From positions 1,674,001 through 1,738,000 of the forward strand of contig NZ_AP027363.1 of the NCBI RefSeq assembly GCF_030295955.1: a stretch of 64,000 bases of DNA, in the 5' to 3' direction. The stretch's first letter is position 1; every line of letters begins with the position of its first letter. Shown here piece by piece: positions 34,998 to 44,581 of this stretch. A program made the translations under genes and the position numbers. The DNA comes from Thalassotalea agarivorans (GTDB taxonomy: Bacteria > Pseudomonadota > Gammaproteobacteria > Enterobacterales > Alteromonadaceae). A model generated the notes under the pieces. The model was given only the letters and a program-made list of their open reading frames with translations. It was not told the origin of the DNA and did no database searches.

Positions 34998-37900
34998 TTA
35001 AGAAAATGATTTTAAATGATTTAAAATACGTTTCGTTGAAATTGGGTAGGCTGTTTTTAGATTTTGGGCAAACAATGAAACGCGTAGCTCTTGTATCATC
35101 CAAAACGTATCAGCAAGTGCATTGTCCAACGGTAAATCTTTACGTTGCTTACCCACTACATCGTTAAATTGTTCGGTTACTTTGTCTATTTCCAATAGTT
35201 TCAAGCGATCTTGGTTTGGATCTATCGGCAGTTTTTCAAATCTTCTTAACGTAGCATTTAAGTAGCGAATAATGTCGTCTAAGCGCTTGTAACCCGCTTT
35301 TGTAACAAATCCCTTGTATACCAGTGACTCAACATTCTGCTTGATATCGCCTTGTGATTGTATCATGTTCAACTGTGCTTTGCCTTTTAACTTTTTGCGA
35401 ATGTCATGGCTTAACGACAATATTTGTTCAACCTTAATCGCGCCATCAAGCACAATATCGGCGATTTCACCGCGTACATGTTCTTTTAACGCAACAAAGT
35501 TTTGTTCGTCTCTGGGCAATTCTGGTGCCTGTTCAACCAAATACAAGCAAGCGGCTTCAATGCAGTCGCTAATTAGCTCCTGTATCGATCCAAACGGGTT
35601 AAAATACATGCCGAGTTTGGTTCTATTAGGCAGTTTTTCATGCAAATACTTAACCGGTGACGGAATATTTAGCAAAATAAGTCGCGCCACGCCAAGCTTC
35701 ATCGCATTGTCGGCAATAGCTTGCTGTTCAAAAAGCTCAATAGCAACAGTCGTCTTTTTATCGACAAGCGCTGGAAATGCTTGCATTTCAATGTTGGCTA
35801 TTTTCTTACTGTATTGCTCGGGTATTGCATCAAAATCCCATTGGGTTATCTCGGTTTTTTCAATGCCTTTTTCTGCTACTTGCTTAATGGTGTGTTTAAC
35901 CGCGCCTTTTAGCTCTGTTTTTAACGCGATTAAATCTCGCCCTTGCTTTAGTAACTTATTGCGCTCATTAAATACCTTAAAATTCATGTTTAGGTGATCG
36001 GGCAGCGCTATTGCATCAAACAAACTGCGTTCGATACGCATGCCAGACATACGCAGTAGCTGTTTTGCCAAGGCATCCTTAATATCGCCCTGATCTGGCG
36101 ACATATTAGCGAGCGCCGCACTTGCGTAGTTAGGTGCTGGAACAAAGTTCTTTCTTACATGTTTAGGCAAGCCTTTTATTAAACTAACCGTAAGCTCTTC
36201 ATACAGGGCTGGCACTAGCCAATCAAAACCTTCTGGCTGTATTTGATTAAGCAAAGCGATGGGAATATGAACGCTAACGCCATCGTCAGGTTCGCCTGGT
36301 TCAAACTTGTAACTTAGCGGCAATGCCATAGCGCCTTGCTGCCATGTTGTTGGATAAGCATTGGCAGATAGTGCTTTAGCGTCATCTTTAAGCAGCAGTT
36401 CTCGCGTAAACGATAACAAATTAGGTGTTTTGTGCTTGGCTTTTTTCCACCAGGCAAGAAAGCTCTTTAAGCAAACCACTGAAGTAGGAATATGTTGGTC
36501 GTAGAAATCAAATTGCACATCTTCTTCTGCTAAAAAGTCTTTTCTACGCGCTTTTTGTTCGTTTTCTTCTATATCTTTAACCAACGCTTGGTTTTTCTGA
36601 TAAAACGACTCTTGCAAATTAACCTGTGCACGTACCAAACCATCCATAATGAACAAGTGGCGACTCGCCTCTGGATCTATTTGTTTATAAATGACTGGTC
36701 GTTTAGCCACAATAACTAAGCCATATAACGTGATTTGTTCATAGGCTACGGCAACGCCTTTTTTCTTGCTCCAATGGGGTTCGCTATAACTGTACTTTAA
36801 TAAATGCTTTGCATAGGGTTCTATCCAATTTGCATCTATTTTAGCAACCATACGGGCGAACAAACGGCTTGTCTCAACAAGCTCAGCGGCCATTAACCAT
36901 TTTGGCGATTTTTTTGCTAATGATGAGCCTGGGAAAATCACGAACTTGCTGTTACGTGCCCCTTTGTATTCGCGTTTATCATCGAGTTGGCCAAGGTGGC
37001 TTAGTAGGCCCGACAAAATAGATTGATGGACAAGGTCAGCTCCTGATTGTTGTTCTACATCCACAGAATCAAGCGATGCTTTTACCTCGCGTAGCGTTAA
37101 CCGCAATTGGCTGAAGATATCTTGCCACTCCCTAATACGTAAATACGACAAGAACTCTTTTTGGCAAAGCTTTCTAAATTGGTTGTTGGACAGTGCTTTT
37201 TGCTGCTCCTGAATGTACATCCAAAGTTTAATTAAACTTAAGAAATCAGACGTTTCATCTTTAAATCGAGCATGATGCTGATCGGCATTAGTACGCTTTT
37301 CATGTGGACGTTCACGCGGGTCTTGAATGCTTAACGCACTAACAACAATGGCCACCTGTTCACTACAACCCAATTTAATGGCGGTTAGCATCATCTTTGC
37401 AAGCCGAGGGTCTATTGGAAACTTGGCTAAGGTTTGGCCATCTTTAGTCAAAGAGACTTTTTGCCCACCTTTTTTAACTGCGTCGAGTTCTTCCAACAAA
37501 CGTACGCCGTCAGAAATATTGCGATTTTCTGGCGGTTGTACAAAGGGGAATTTTTCGATCTCACCTAAGCCCAAGGTGAGCATTTGCAATATAACTGTCG
37601 CGAGATTTGTACGCAAAATTTCGGGATCAGTAAACTCACTGCGGCTGTTAAAGTCGTCTTCATCGTATAGACGAATACACACACCCGCAGACACACGCCC
37701 ACAGCGCCCTGCACGCTGATTTGCGCTTGCTTGCGACACTTTCTCTATCGGCAGGCGTTGTACCTTAGTACGGCTGCTATAGCGCGATATACGAGCAGTA
37801 CCTGGGTCAATAACGTATTTGATACCTGGCACAGTCAAACTGGTTTCAGCAACATTGGTTGCAAGCACAATATTACGACCTGCATGAGGTTTAAAGATGC

Positions 37901-38903
37901 GATTTTGTTCTTCTACCGATAAACGCGCATACAAGGGTAAAATTGTAGTCGACTTAAATTGCTCGCGCTCAAGTGCGTGAGCGGTATCGCGAATCTCGCG
38001 TTCACCATTTAAGAAAATCAGTATGTCGCCTAAACCAAGTTCGCTTAGCTCTTCTACCGCGCCAATAATGCCTTCTATAACATCGACATCGCTTTCTTCA
38101 GATGACAACGGGCGATAGCGCACTTCAACCGGATAAGTACGCCCGGATACTTCAACAATTGGTGCATCGTTAAAATGTTTTGAAAAACGTTCAGGGTCTA
38201 TTGTTGCCGAGGTAATGATTACCTTTAAATCTGGACGCTTAGGCAGAATTTGTTTGATATAGCCAAGGATAAAATCAATGTTTAGGCTGCGCTCATGCGC
38301 TTCATCAATAATAATAGTGTCATATTGGCGCAATAGACGATCGGTTTGCATTTCAGCCAGCAAAATACCATCAGTCATCAACTTCACGTAGCTATTGTCA
38401 CTAACGTGGTCTGAAAAGCGCACCTTATAACCAACGATATCGCCTAAGGTTGACTGTAATTCTTCTGCAATGCGGTTAGCTACAGTACGCGCTGCAATTC
38501 TTCGTGGTTGAGTATGCCCTATTAAGCCATCTACACCACGGCCAAGTTCCATACAAATTTTAGGGATTTGTGTGGTTTTACCTGAGCCTGTTTCACCGGC
38601 AATAATCGTCACTTGATGCGACTCTATCGCCTTTTTAATATCTTCTACACGCTCACTAACAGGCAATCCATCTGGATAAATAATGCGAGGCGGGTTCGAT
38701 AGTTTGGCTTGTTTTTGTGCAATAGACTCCTCTATCGCTTGCTCAATAGTTGCGCGTGCTTTTTGCTGTTTATGCTCGTCCTTTATTTTTGCTAACCCCT
38801 TTAAACGAGCAATAAAGCGACCTTTATCACTAAGTTTTACCTGTTGAAGGCGCTCGTTTAAGGCGTCAGGAATGCGAGATGACGATGATTTTTGATTAGA
38901 CAA
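34998..38903 (-). CDS. hrpA: ATP-dependent RNA helicase HrpA
   Basis: The 1301-residue DEAH helicase has Walker A GETGSGKT (103-110), DEAH (200-203), SATID, and the HrpA-type motif VI block QRAGRCGRV. A long C-terminal domain (DUF3418) completes the protein; total length equals E. coli HrpA. HrpA acts in mRNA processing and rescue of stalled ribosomes in E. coli. It is a single gene. Confidence 0.97.
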   Translation of the reverse strand: MSNQKSSSSRIPDALNERLQQVKLSDKGRFIARLKGLAKIKDEHKQQKARATIEQAIEESIAQKQAKLSNPPRIIYPDGLPVSERVEDIKKAIESHQVTIIAGETGSGKTTQIPKICMELGRGVDGLIGHTQPRRIAARTVANRIAEELQSTLGDIVGYKVRFSDHVSDNSYVKLMTDGILLAEMQTDRLLRQYDTIIIDEAHERSLNIDFILGYIKQILPKRPDLKVIITSATIDPERFSKHFNDAPIVEVSGRTYPVEVRYRPLSSEESDVDVIEGIIGAVEELSELGLGDILIFLNGEREIRDTAHALEREQFKSTTILPLYARLSVEEQNRIFKPHAGRNIVLATNVAETSLTVPGIKYVIDPGTARISRYSSRTKVQRLPIEKVSQASANQRAGRCGRVSAGVCIRLYDEDDFNSRSEFTDPEILRTNLATVILQMLTLGLGEIEKFPFVQPPENRNISDGVRLLEELDAVKKGGQKVSLTKDGQTLAKFPIDPRLAKMMLTAIKLGCSEQVAIVVSALSIQDPRERPHEKRTNADQHHARFKDETSDFLSLIKLWMYIQEQQKALSNNQFRKLCQKEFLSYLRIREWQDIFSQLRLTLREVKASLDSVDVEQQSGADLVHQSILSGLLSHLGQLDDKREYKGARNSKFVIFPGSSLAKKSPKWLMAAELVETSRLFARMVAKIDANWIEPYAKHLLKYSYSEPHWSKKKGVAVAYEQITLYGLVIVAKRPVIYKQIDPEASRHLFIMDGLVRAQVNLQESFYQKNQALVKDIEENEQKARRKDFLAEEDVQFDFYDQHIPTSVVCLKSFLAWWKKAKHKTPNLLSFTRELLLKDDAKALSANAYPTTWQQGAMALPLSYKFEPGEPDDGVSVHIPIALLNQIQPEGFDWLVPALYEELTVSLIKGLPKHVRKNFVPAPNYASAALANMSPDQGDIKDALAKQLLRMSGMRIERSLFDAIALPDHLNMNFKVFNERNKLLKQGRDLIALKTELKGAVKHTIKQVAEKGIEKTEITQWDFDAIPEQYSKKIANIEMQAFPALVDKKTTVAIELFEQQAIADNAMKLGVARLILLNIPSPVKYLHEKLPNRTKLGMYFNPFGSIQELISDCIEAACLYLVEQAPELPRDEQNFVALKEHVRGEIADIVLDGAIKVEQILSLSHDIRKKLKGKAQLNMIQSQGDIKQNVESLVYKGFVTKAGYKRLDDIIRYLNATLRRFEKLPIDPNQDRLKLLEIDKVTEQFNDVVGKQRKDLPLDNALADTFWMIQELRVSLFAQNLKTAYPISTKRILNHLKSFS

Positions 38904-38984
38904 AGCATTTTAAGATGAACGAATATTTGACGCTTATTTTAATACACTTTTACCGCTAAATTCACCAAAGATTGTATGCTCAAC

Positions 38985-39010
38985 ATAAAAAAAGGCGCTT
39001 GCGCGCCTTT
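38985..39010 (-). terminator. Terminator of the CBS-domain gene
   Basis: Stem AAAGGCGC with GCGCCTTT (38991-39010) has seven A residues to its left, giving a U-tract for leftward transcription. Confidence 0.75.
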
Positions 39011-39030
39011 CGTTCATACAAAACGCACCT

Positions 39031-39447
39031 TTATGGCTGAAAATTGTTTTGTCTCATATGTTTATCTATTGCCATTAACACGTCATTTCGCGATATCGTG
39101 CCGACCAACAAACCAGCATCATCCACAACAGGATAAACTTTTGGTTTGTTTTCCAACATAGATTGCGCCAGTTCAACAATCGAGTCATAGGGTTTCACAG
39201 ACAGCGCTTCGCTAAACATTACATCGGCTACAGTTGCCGTATGTTCATTGTGATATATCGTGGCTAACATTGCCTTTAACACATCACTTTCAGATAAAAA
39301 GCCAACGAGTTTGTTGTCACTGTCGATAACAGGACCACCAATTTGTTTTGTTTTTAAAAATCGCAACGATGCCTCCGCTACACCCATTTCTGGTGTAAAG
39401 GTTACAGGGTATTGATTTAAATAGTCTTTTACCTGAATTGATTCCAT
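39031..39447 (-). CDS. Two-CBS-domain protein
   Basis: The 138-residue protein is two CBS repeats (about 8-60 and 72-130), each ending in the typical xGxxSxxDVL pattern (LVGFLSESDVLKAM and LVGTISRNDVLMAI). Such small proteins bind adenine nucleotides and act as sensors. No partner is visible, and it is transcribed alone. Confidence 0.9.
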   Translation of the reverse strand: MESIQVKDYLNQYPVTFTPEMGVAEASLRFLKTKQIGGPVIDSDNKLVGFLSESDVLKAMLATIYHNEHTATVADVMFSEALSVKPYDSIVELAQSMLENKPKVYPVVDDAGLLVGTISRNDVLMAIDKHMRQNNFQP

Positions 39448-39537
39448 ATAATGTTCCCTAACTTACCTTTTCTTTAAATGTAGACGGTTTTAGCCTAAAT
39501 GGAAAAATAACCGCATAAAAAATTGTTTGTTAACGCA

Positions 39538-40551
39538 TTATTCTTTAAAAATAGCAACGTAGCGCGGTTGCACATTGCTTTTACTGGCGCGATACATGCC
39601 TGATGTATTAAATGGCATCGCTATATTGCCCTTAGCATCTACAATGATCACACCACCGGTGCCACCCGCTTTAAACATTGGTCCAAATATTACTTCGCTA
39701 CCTGCTTGCTCCACGCTTTTTTGTTGGTATTGCACACGTGCACAGATATCTGCGGCGACATGGTAACGGATAAAATATTCACCGTGACCGGTGGCTGAAA
39801 CCGCGCAGCTTTCATTGTTAGCATAAGTGCCGGCACCAATAATTGGGGCATCGCCTATGCGGCCATAGCGCTTAGCCGTCATACCGCCGGTTGAGGTGCC
39901 AGCGTAGAGGTTACCATCGCTATCTAAAGCTACCGCGCCCACTGTACCCATTTTAAAAGCTGGTGCTAATTGTTCGTGGGCAACAATATAATCTTCCTGA
40001 GTTGATACCTTACCTAACTTTTGTTTCGCGCGTTTTAAAGAATCCAAACGGCGCTGAGTATTAAAATGACTGTTATCCACCATCTCAAGCCCCTGCTCTT
40101 TTGCAAACTGCGCTGCGCCATCGCCACTTAACATGACATGAACAGAGTTATGCATAATTTCACTTGCTAGCGCTATAGGGCTTTTTACGGTTTTTACACC
40201 AGCAACCGCGCCTGCATTAAGTGTTTTACCGTCCATAACGGACGCGTCTAGCTCGTGGGTTTCATCGTAGGTATATACCGAACCTACACCGGCATTAAAC
40301 AGTGGAGAATCTTCAAGAATTTGGATAGTAGCAATCACTGCCTCTTCACTTGATTTTCCCTCGGCTAACAAGGCATAGCCTCTATCAACGGCCTGTGCGA
40401 GCTTTGCTTCATATTGCGCCTGAACTTCTGGTGTCATCTTTGCCTTAGATATCGTGCCAGCACCGCCATGAATGGCAATGGCAATAGGTTTATCGTTGGC
40501 GGCTGAAACAAAGCTCAGCGTTAATGCAATTGCGGCTAACGTTTTTATCAT
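39538..40551 (-). CDS. iaaA: Isoaspartyl peptidase / L-asparaginase (Ntn hydrolase)
   Basis: The 337-residue protein has a probable signal peptide (1-18) and the type 2 asparaginase motifs IHGGAGT (28-34) and MGTVGAVALD, where T203 would become the N-terminal nucleophile after self-cleavage. AGTSTGGMTAKRYGRIGD is the conserved block after it. It cleaves isoaspartyl dipeptides and asparagine. The signal peptide suggests a periplasmic enzyme, unlike cytoplasmic E. coli IaaA. Confidence 0.9.
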   Translation of the reverse strand: MIKTLAAIALTLSFVSAANDKPIAIAIHGGAGTISKAKMTPEVQAQYEAKLAQAVDRGYALLAEGKSSEEAVIATIQILEDSPLFNAGVGSVYTYDETHELDASVMDGKTLNAGAVAGVKTVKSPIALASEIMHNSVHVMLSGDGAAQFAKEQGLEMVDNSHFNTQRRLDSLKRAKQKLGKVSTQEDYIVAHEQLAPAFKMGTVGAVALDSDGNLYAGTSTGGMTAKRYGRIGDAPIIGAGTYANNESCAVSATGHGEYFIRYHVAADICARVQYQQKSVEQAGSEVIFGPMFKAGGTGGVIIVDAKGNIAMPFNTSGMYRASKSNVQPRYVAIFKE

Positions 40552-40634
40552 CTACAACTCTTTTTGTTTTTACGCTTTAAACTATGGGTTTGGTTTGTTA
40601 TCTTACTGGTCAAACCACTAAAAATTATGACCTT

Positions 40635-41435
40635 ATGCAAGATAGAATAAAACTTACCATAAAAGATGACATTGCGTTTGTCACACTTAATCGTCCAGAA
40701 AAACTCAATGCACTTGATATGGCGATGTTTAATGCCCTTGATAAGTGTCAAAAGTCATTAAGAAAAAACCGCACCATTCGCGCCGTTATATTGCAAGGTG
40801 CTGAACATAATTTTTGTTCTGGTCTTGATGTAAAATCAGTAGCATTAAATCCGCTTAATGCTTTTAAACTTTTGTTTAAATGGCTCCCTGGCAATGCAAA
40901 TCTGGCGCAACGTGTCAGTGTTGGCTGGCAAAAGCTACCTGTGCCGGTATTCGCCGTTGTTGAAGGTGTTTGCTATGGCGGCGGCACACAAATAGCCATA
41001 GGGGCAGATTTTGTTATTGCCCATCCTGATAGTGAATTTAGCATCATGGAAGGCAAATGGGGCATCATTCCTGATATGGGTGGCAGCTTAGTGTTTAAGC
41101 ATTTAAATCAAGCGCAGGCTAAATGGCATATCTTCAGTGCAGATATCATCCCTGCACCAAAAGCTCATGATATGGGATTGATTTATGAGGTTTCTGAACA
41201 GCCAGAGCAAACTGCCCTTGCCCTTATTGAGCAGCTGAAAGAAATGAACCCAGATGCTATCGCTGCTAACAAAAAGCTAATCCGCAAAGGTTGGACAGGC
41301 TCTTCAAGAAAATCGTTATGGCTAGAAAGCTATTATCAAACCTTTGTCCTGTTTGGTAAGAACCAAACTGTTAAAAGCCACAATCAACGAAAACCCGATC
41401 AGAAAAAGCCGTATAAACCAAGACAAAACTGGTAA
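40635..41435 (+). CDS. Enoyl-CoA hydratase/isomerase family protein
   Basis: I choose the ATG at 40635 (MQDRIKLTIKDD, 266 residues); an in-frame ATG at 40584 adds 17 residues unlike the family. Oxyanion-hole segments are AEHNFCSGLDVKS and EGVCYGGGTQIAIGADF, followed by SEFSIMEGKWGIIPDMGG with a probable catalytic glutamate. The C-terminus is Lys/Arg/Gln-rich. The substrate cannot be predicted. Start choice is uncertain because neither ATG has a strong ribosome site. Confidence 0.85.
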   Translation: MQDRIKLTIKDDIAFVTLNRPEKLNALDMAMFNALDKCQKSLRKNRTIRAVILQGAEHNFCSGLDVKSVALNPLNAFKLLFKWLPGNANLAQRVSVGWQKLPVPVFAVVEGVCYGGGTQIAIGADFVIAHPDSEFSIMEGKWGIIPDMGGSLVFKHLNQAQAKWHIFSADIIPAPKAHDMGLIYEVSEQPEQTALALIEQLKEMNPDAIAANKKLIRKGWTGSSRKSLWLESYYQTFVLFGKNQTVKSHNQRKPDQKKPYKPRQNW

Positions 41436-41441
41436 TTAACC

Positions 41442-41861
41442 TTAGCCGCCCATGCTAGGCGGTATCGTATCGAATATGGGCACATCCTTAGGAAACGTTG
41501 CCCATTTCGCTGCAGAACGCGCATAAATAGACATTTGCGGCGAAAACCTTTCACTGTCTTCTAGCGTTGAAACAGATACCGTGTAAAAATTTCCAGCTTC
41601 TGAGAAGACCGCTACGGTATTTCCACATTTGCCACAAAAATAATGCACCATGTTCTTTCCTGAACTTCCTTTACGAGCAAATGTAAGGGGCTTTCCCTGA
41701 GTAAATGAAAATGCTGGCTCACGTACCCAAATACCAAACCACTTGTCTGAATTGGTTCTTTGCTGACAGGACGTACAATAACAAAACACTGAATTGATCG
41801 GTTCTTCACTGCATTCATAGGTGATTTCACCGCAATCACATTTACCTGTATAAGTGTTCAA
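41442..41861 (-). CDS. GFA family (glutathione-dependent formaldehyde-activating-like) protein
   Basis: The 139-residue protein has the zinc ligands of the GFA fold: CDCG (9-12), CYCTSC (27-32) and CGKCG (about 75-79). Most members are not proven formaldehyde enzymes. It is convergent with the crotonase gene and is one of two GFA proteins in the window. Confidence 0.88.
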   Translation of the reverse strand: MNTYTGKCDCGEITYECSEEPINSVFCYCTSCQQRTNSDKWFGIWVREPAFSFTQGKPLTFARKGSSGKNMVHYFCGKCGNTVAVFSEAGNFYTVSVSTLEDSERFSPQMSIYARSAAKWATFPKDVPIFDTIPPSMGG

Positions 41862-41956
41862 GTAACTACCCCTTCAACTAAAGTCATCAACTATTTGGCT
41901 TGCTTAAATGTTGGAACAAGCCAGTTACGCTAATCCTAGTTCAGGCTAATGAATTT

Positions 41957-42349
41957 TCAATTTTTGTTAGTTTCGGTGAGTGTCTTATTTTTTGAATCAA
42001 GATACTTAGAAAATGTGTAGCGATGCTTTTCTAACCACAACGTTTCCACCTGATTTAACTCAACCTTTGCGTCTTTTTTAATCGGTTGGTTTGTAGGTAG
42101 TTTTACCTTTACTAGAGAGGTTCTGTTGGGAATTTTAACCATGATATAAAGGGTATGGCCCTCATCATGCATTCTGGTATGGGTTGAGATGACTTCTCCA
42201 ACTACCTTTTGGGAATCTGTTCCTATTGAACCAAGTGAAACGTAGCCAATAACCAACAAAATTAGACCAACGAAGATCCAACCCGGTACATTTCGATATT
42301 TTTCGTCAAGCATTAGATCATCTAATGCTCTTTTTGTATCTTTATTCAT
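41957..42349 (-). CDS. Hypothetical single-helix membrane protein
   Basis: Starting at the ATG at 42349 (MNKDTKRALDDL), the 130-residue protein has one membrane helix (about 22-42) and a C-terminal domain of about 85 residues (KVVGEVISTHTRMHDEGHTLYIMVKI) that resembles small beta-rich domains. I do not recognise a family. A longer in-frame start at 42385 exists. It and the next gene may form a pair. Confidence 0.55.
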   Translation of the reverse strand: MNKDTKRALDDLMLDEKYRNVPGWIFVGLILLVIGYVSLGSIGTDSQKVVGEVISTHTRMHDEGHTLYIMVKIPNRTSLVKVKLPTNQPIKKDAKVELNQVETLWLEKHRYTFSKYLDSKNKTLTETNKN

Positions 42350-42412
42350 AGATAGGTAATCATGATTTGAAGCAACTAGTATCACCTGGGTTACAATGGG
42401 TGGCTAATTTAG

Positions 42413-42910
42413 TTATTCTAGTTGTTTGTATTTTTGTTTTAATTCGGATAGACATTGAAGACCTAACGATTCAACAATCACTTTAGGGCTTCCTGAAATT
42501 TCATAAAAATTATTTTCTACTATTACAAATACTGTTACATGCATTCTGTCGTATGTTGGCAATTCGACATCAACTCCCTTATCTATTATGGTAACGTCGA
42601 TAAAGCACGTATGCGTGTTTCTTACAATTGATTCAAGCTTTTCACGTTTCTTCATACTTTTTAGCTTATCTTCAAACAATGTAACTTCTAAAAATTGTCT
42701 GATACCAATAACATTTTCAACCCGTCCTTTTAATGGACCATCTGTATGTCTAGAAACTAATGCGAAATATACAACATTGTCTTCTATTGAGCCGCCTTGT
42801 ACTAATTTATATTTCGCCGGAACTAATATATTTAAAGGGAAGTCATTATTAATCGTTTCGTTTCCGTCAAAGTTTAGTAGAAACAGTAAAAGCAAAAACC
42901 TCATTTTCAA
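42413..42910 (-). CDS. Hypothetical protein with N-terminal hydrophobic segment
   Basis: The 165-residue protein begins MKMRFLLLLFLLNF, a possible signal peptide, but lacks a clear cleavage site. The rest alternates beta-like stretches and charged segments, with one central cysteine and one near the C-terminus (about 98 and 155). A ribosome site (GGAGATT) lies before the ATG. No family is recognised. Confidence 0.55.
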   Translation of the reverse strand: MKMRFLLLLFLLNFDGNETINNDFPLNILVPAKYKLVQGGSIEDNVVYFALVSRHTDGPLKGRVENVIGIRQFLEVTLFEDKLKSMKKREKLESIVRNTHTCFIDVTIIDKGVDVELPTYDRMHVTVFVIVENNFYEISGSPKVIVESLGLQCLSELKQKYKQLE

Positions 42911-42938
42911 TCTCCTTTGACCTGCCTATACACTGTAT

Positions 42939-43055
42939 TCATCTGTTTTTATGAGGAAAATCTTTGCAATATTCATCATATCTTAACTGATATGCATGGT
43001 TTAATGTTTCCTGAATACTTTGTTTATACTCATCGCTAACTTCTTGCTTATTCAT
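42939..43055 (-). CDS. Possible 38-residue ORF
   Basis: A short frame (MNKQEVSDEYKQSIQETLNH and on) of 38 codons lies 28 bases upstream of the hypothetical gene and in the same direction. It is polar and helical in character. There is no strong ribosome site, so it may be chance. Confidence 0.25.
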   Translation of the reverse strand: MNKQEVSDEYKQSIQETLNHAYQLRYDEYCKDFPHKNR

Positions 43056-43261
43056 AGAACTAACTTAGCCACCCATAGTTTTAATGATTTAAAGATTGCC
43101 ACAAATGTTGGTTTAGCTCCACAAGAAAAAATGAAACTTTCAAGGTCATTTTGATGATGTTTGGTTACTTTGCGATGAATTTGACGTGTTTGGGTTTAAT
43201 TAAGGTATAACAATGCCTTAGCTAGCGCTAATAATGCTTTGTGTCACTGTAAATTGCTTAT
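43056..43261. other. Intergenic region left of the transposase gene
   Basis: No gene is visible. It contains a TTAGCCACCC string that is the inverted copy of GGGTGGCTAA near 42400, and short AT-rich stretches. Nothing else is recognised. Confidence 0.3.
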
Positions 43262-44236
43262 CTAGCCAAAAAAGCGCTTACTGTTACCTATATTCTGTCG
43301 TCGCCTTTGTTGAAGTTCACTAAACTGCTCTATTGATGCTTCTTGACCGACTGCGCCTTTAAATTGTTTTTCAAACTCGGTGGTTAGGCGAATCCAACTA
43401 TTGGTAGATATGTTTAACCTGTTGATGATAGTCGGTAAGGTGTTTTCTATATGACCTGCTTTGTCATCTCGAATCACTCTACCGGTTAAATCAACAAGCT
43501 GTATGTACTCATCTAGTTTAAATGGAAGACCATTAGGCATGTCTTTTCTGGGGTTACCCACAAAAGGCATAAGTGCTTTAGGTTGCTCTCCTTTAATCGC
43601 GGCTTTAACGCGAAGCTTTATACTGGTGTGCGCTGATTTTTCGGGAGTTTTAGCGATACCCGCTCTAACGGGATTTAAATCAACATAGGCCATACAAGCA
43701 GCTAGTGCTGCTTCATCAAGTAACGCCTGGCTAGTAAAGCGACCTTCCCAAAACCTGCCTGTGCAGTTATCTTCTGCATTGGCTTGTCTTGCTATAGGTT
43801 CGTTTAACAGACGCATAAACCAGCTAATATCGAACAGGCGTTGTCTGTAGATTTCTATAGTGGATGTTAGCGTTGGTAGTAGGCTTTGATGAATATCATC
43901 GCCTTTAGCAAATTGCTGGGTAAGCAAGGTACCTTTACACACCTTATGCCAGCGATTGATAACCTCACTATCGGTTAGACTTTTTACTTTGTCATGGTTT
44001 ATATGCAATACCACATGCACATGATTGCTCATTACCGCATAGGCACAAATATCAATACAAAAGATGTTGGCTAGAAACAGCAAACGCTGCTCTATCCAGC
44101 CTCGTCTGTGCTCATAACAGGTATTAGTTACTTTATCTTTACCACATAAAAACGCGCGTCTTACGCAACGACTGACACAGTGATAATACGGCGTGGCTTG
44201 CAAACAGATTTGTTTGCTTCTAGGTGTCGGCATCAT
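43262..44236 (-). mobile_element. REP-associated tyrosine transposase (IS200-like, RAYT)
   Basis: The 324-residue protein is a single-domain HUH transposase of the Y1 type. The histidine motif is in AVMSNHVHVVLH (about 67-78) and the conserved AYVDLNPVRAGI block (about 191-202) contains a tyrosine. The N-terminal ATPYYHCVSRCVRRAFLC is usual in this family. No full insertion sequence ends are seen; such genes are usually linked to REP palindromes. Two direct repeats lie shortly upstream (44295-44354). The gene appears intact. Confidence 0.85.
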
Positions 44237-44294
44237 TCCCTCCTTGGAATTTACTTGCTCAACTTAAGCCTAGATTAGCTTTTTGATTTTTCCA

Positions 44295-44354
44295 GTTACT
44301 GTGGGTGTCTTAATTATTGTAATTATTTCTGTTACGCTGGGTGTCTTAATTATT
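44295..44354. repeat. Direct repeat pair next to the transposase gene
   Basis: Two 24-base copies (44295-44318 and 44331-44354) share GGGTGTCTTAATTATT and differ at two positions. They are spaced by 36 bp. The right copy abuts a truncated small gene, so it may mark the end of the RAYT-linked element. Confidence 0.65.
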
Positions 44355-44493
44355 CAATGTAAAAGTCAGAACCGTAAACATCGACGATCGTGCCAACGTC
44401 ACCAACTAATGGTGCTCTCGTACCTAAATCGCTTTCAGAGAGAGTAAACTCTTTGTTAAGTTCTATGATTTTAACAACTGAGAATTGCTTCAT
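44350..44493 (-). pseudogene. Truncated DUF4926-like small ORF
   Basis: A 47-codon frame reads MKQFSVVKIIELNKEFTL, then LVGDVGTIVDVYGSDFYIE. The GDVGTIVDVYG segment matches the core of DUF4926 proteins, which usually run further. The stop codon is formed inside the direct repeat, so the C-terminus seems cut off by the element. Its start lies close after an attC-like sequence, as in an integron cassette. Confidence 0.5.
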
Positions 44494-44507
44494 TCGGGAT
44501 TATGTAC

Positions 44508-44580
44508 ATATAACAGGCGAGAGATAGCGAGTCTGAGCCAGCGTTTTTTTACTGGGGTTTTTGTTAAGCGGCTTGTTAGC
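44508..44580 (-). other. attC-like integron recombination site
   Basis: Read on the minus strand, the 73-base stretch starts GCTAACAAGCCGCTTAACA right after the stop of the upstream gene and ends CCTGTTATAT. The outer TAACA and TGTTA are complementary. The left half has the typical R''-L'' appearance of chromosomal integron sites; the right half pairs poorly. It lies between two short genes in the same direction, as expected of a cassette junction. No integrase gene is present. Confidence 0.45.
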
Positions 44581-44581
44581 A

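Noticed and set aside
35314-35997. A 227-codon frame antisense to hrpA
   Set aside because: It is long but is fully antisense to a conserved helicase domain and shows the Ser/Leu-rich make-up of an antisense shadow.
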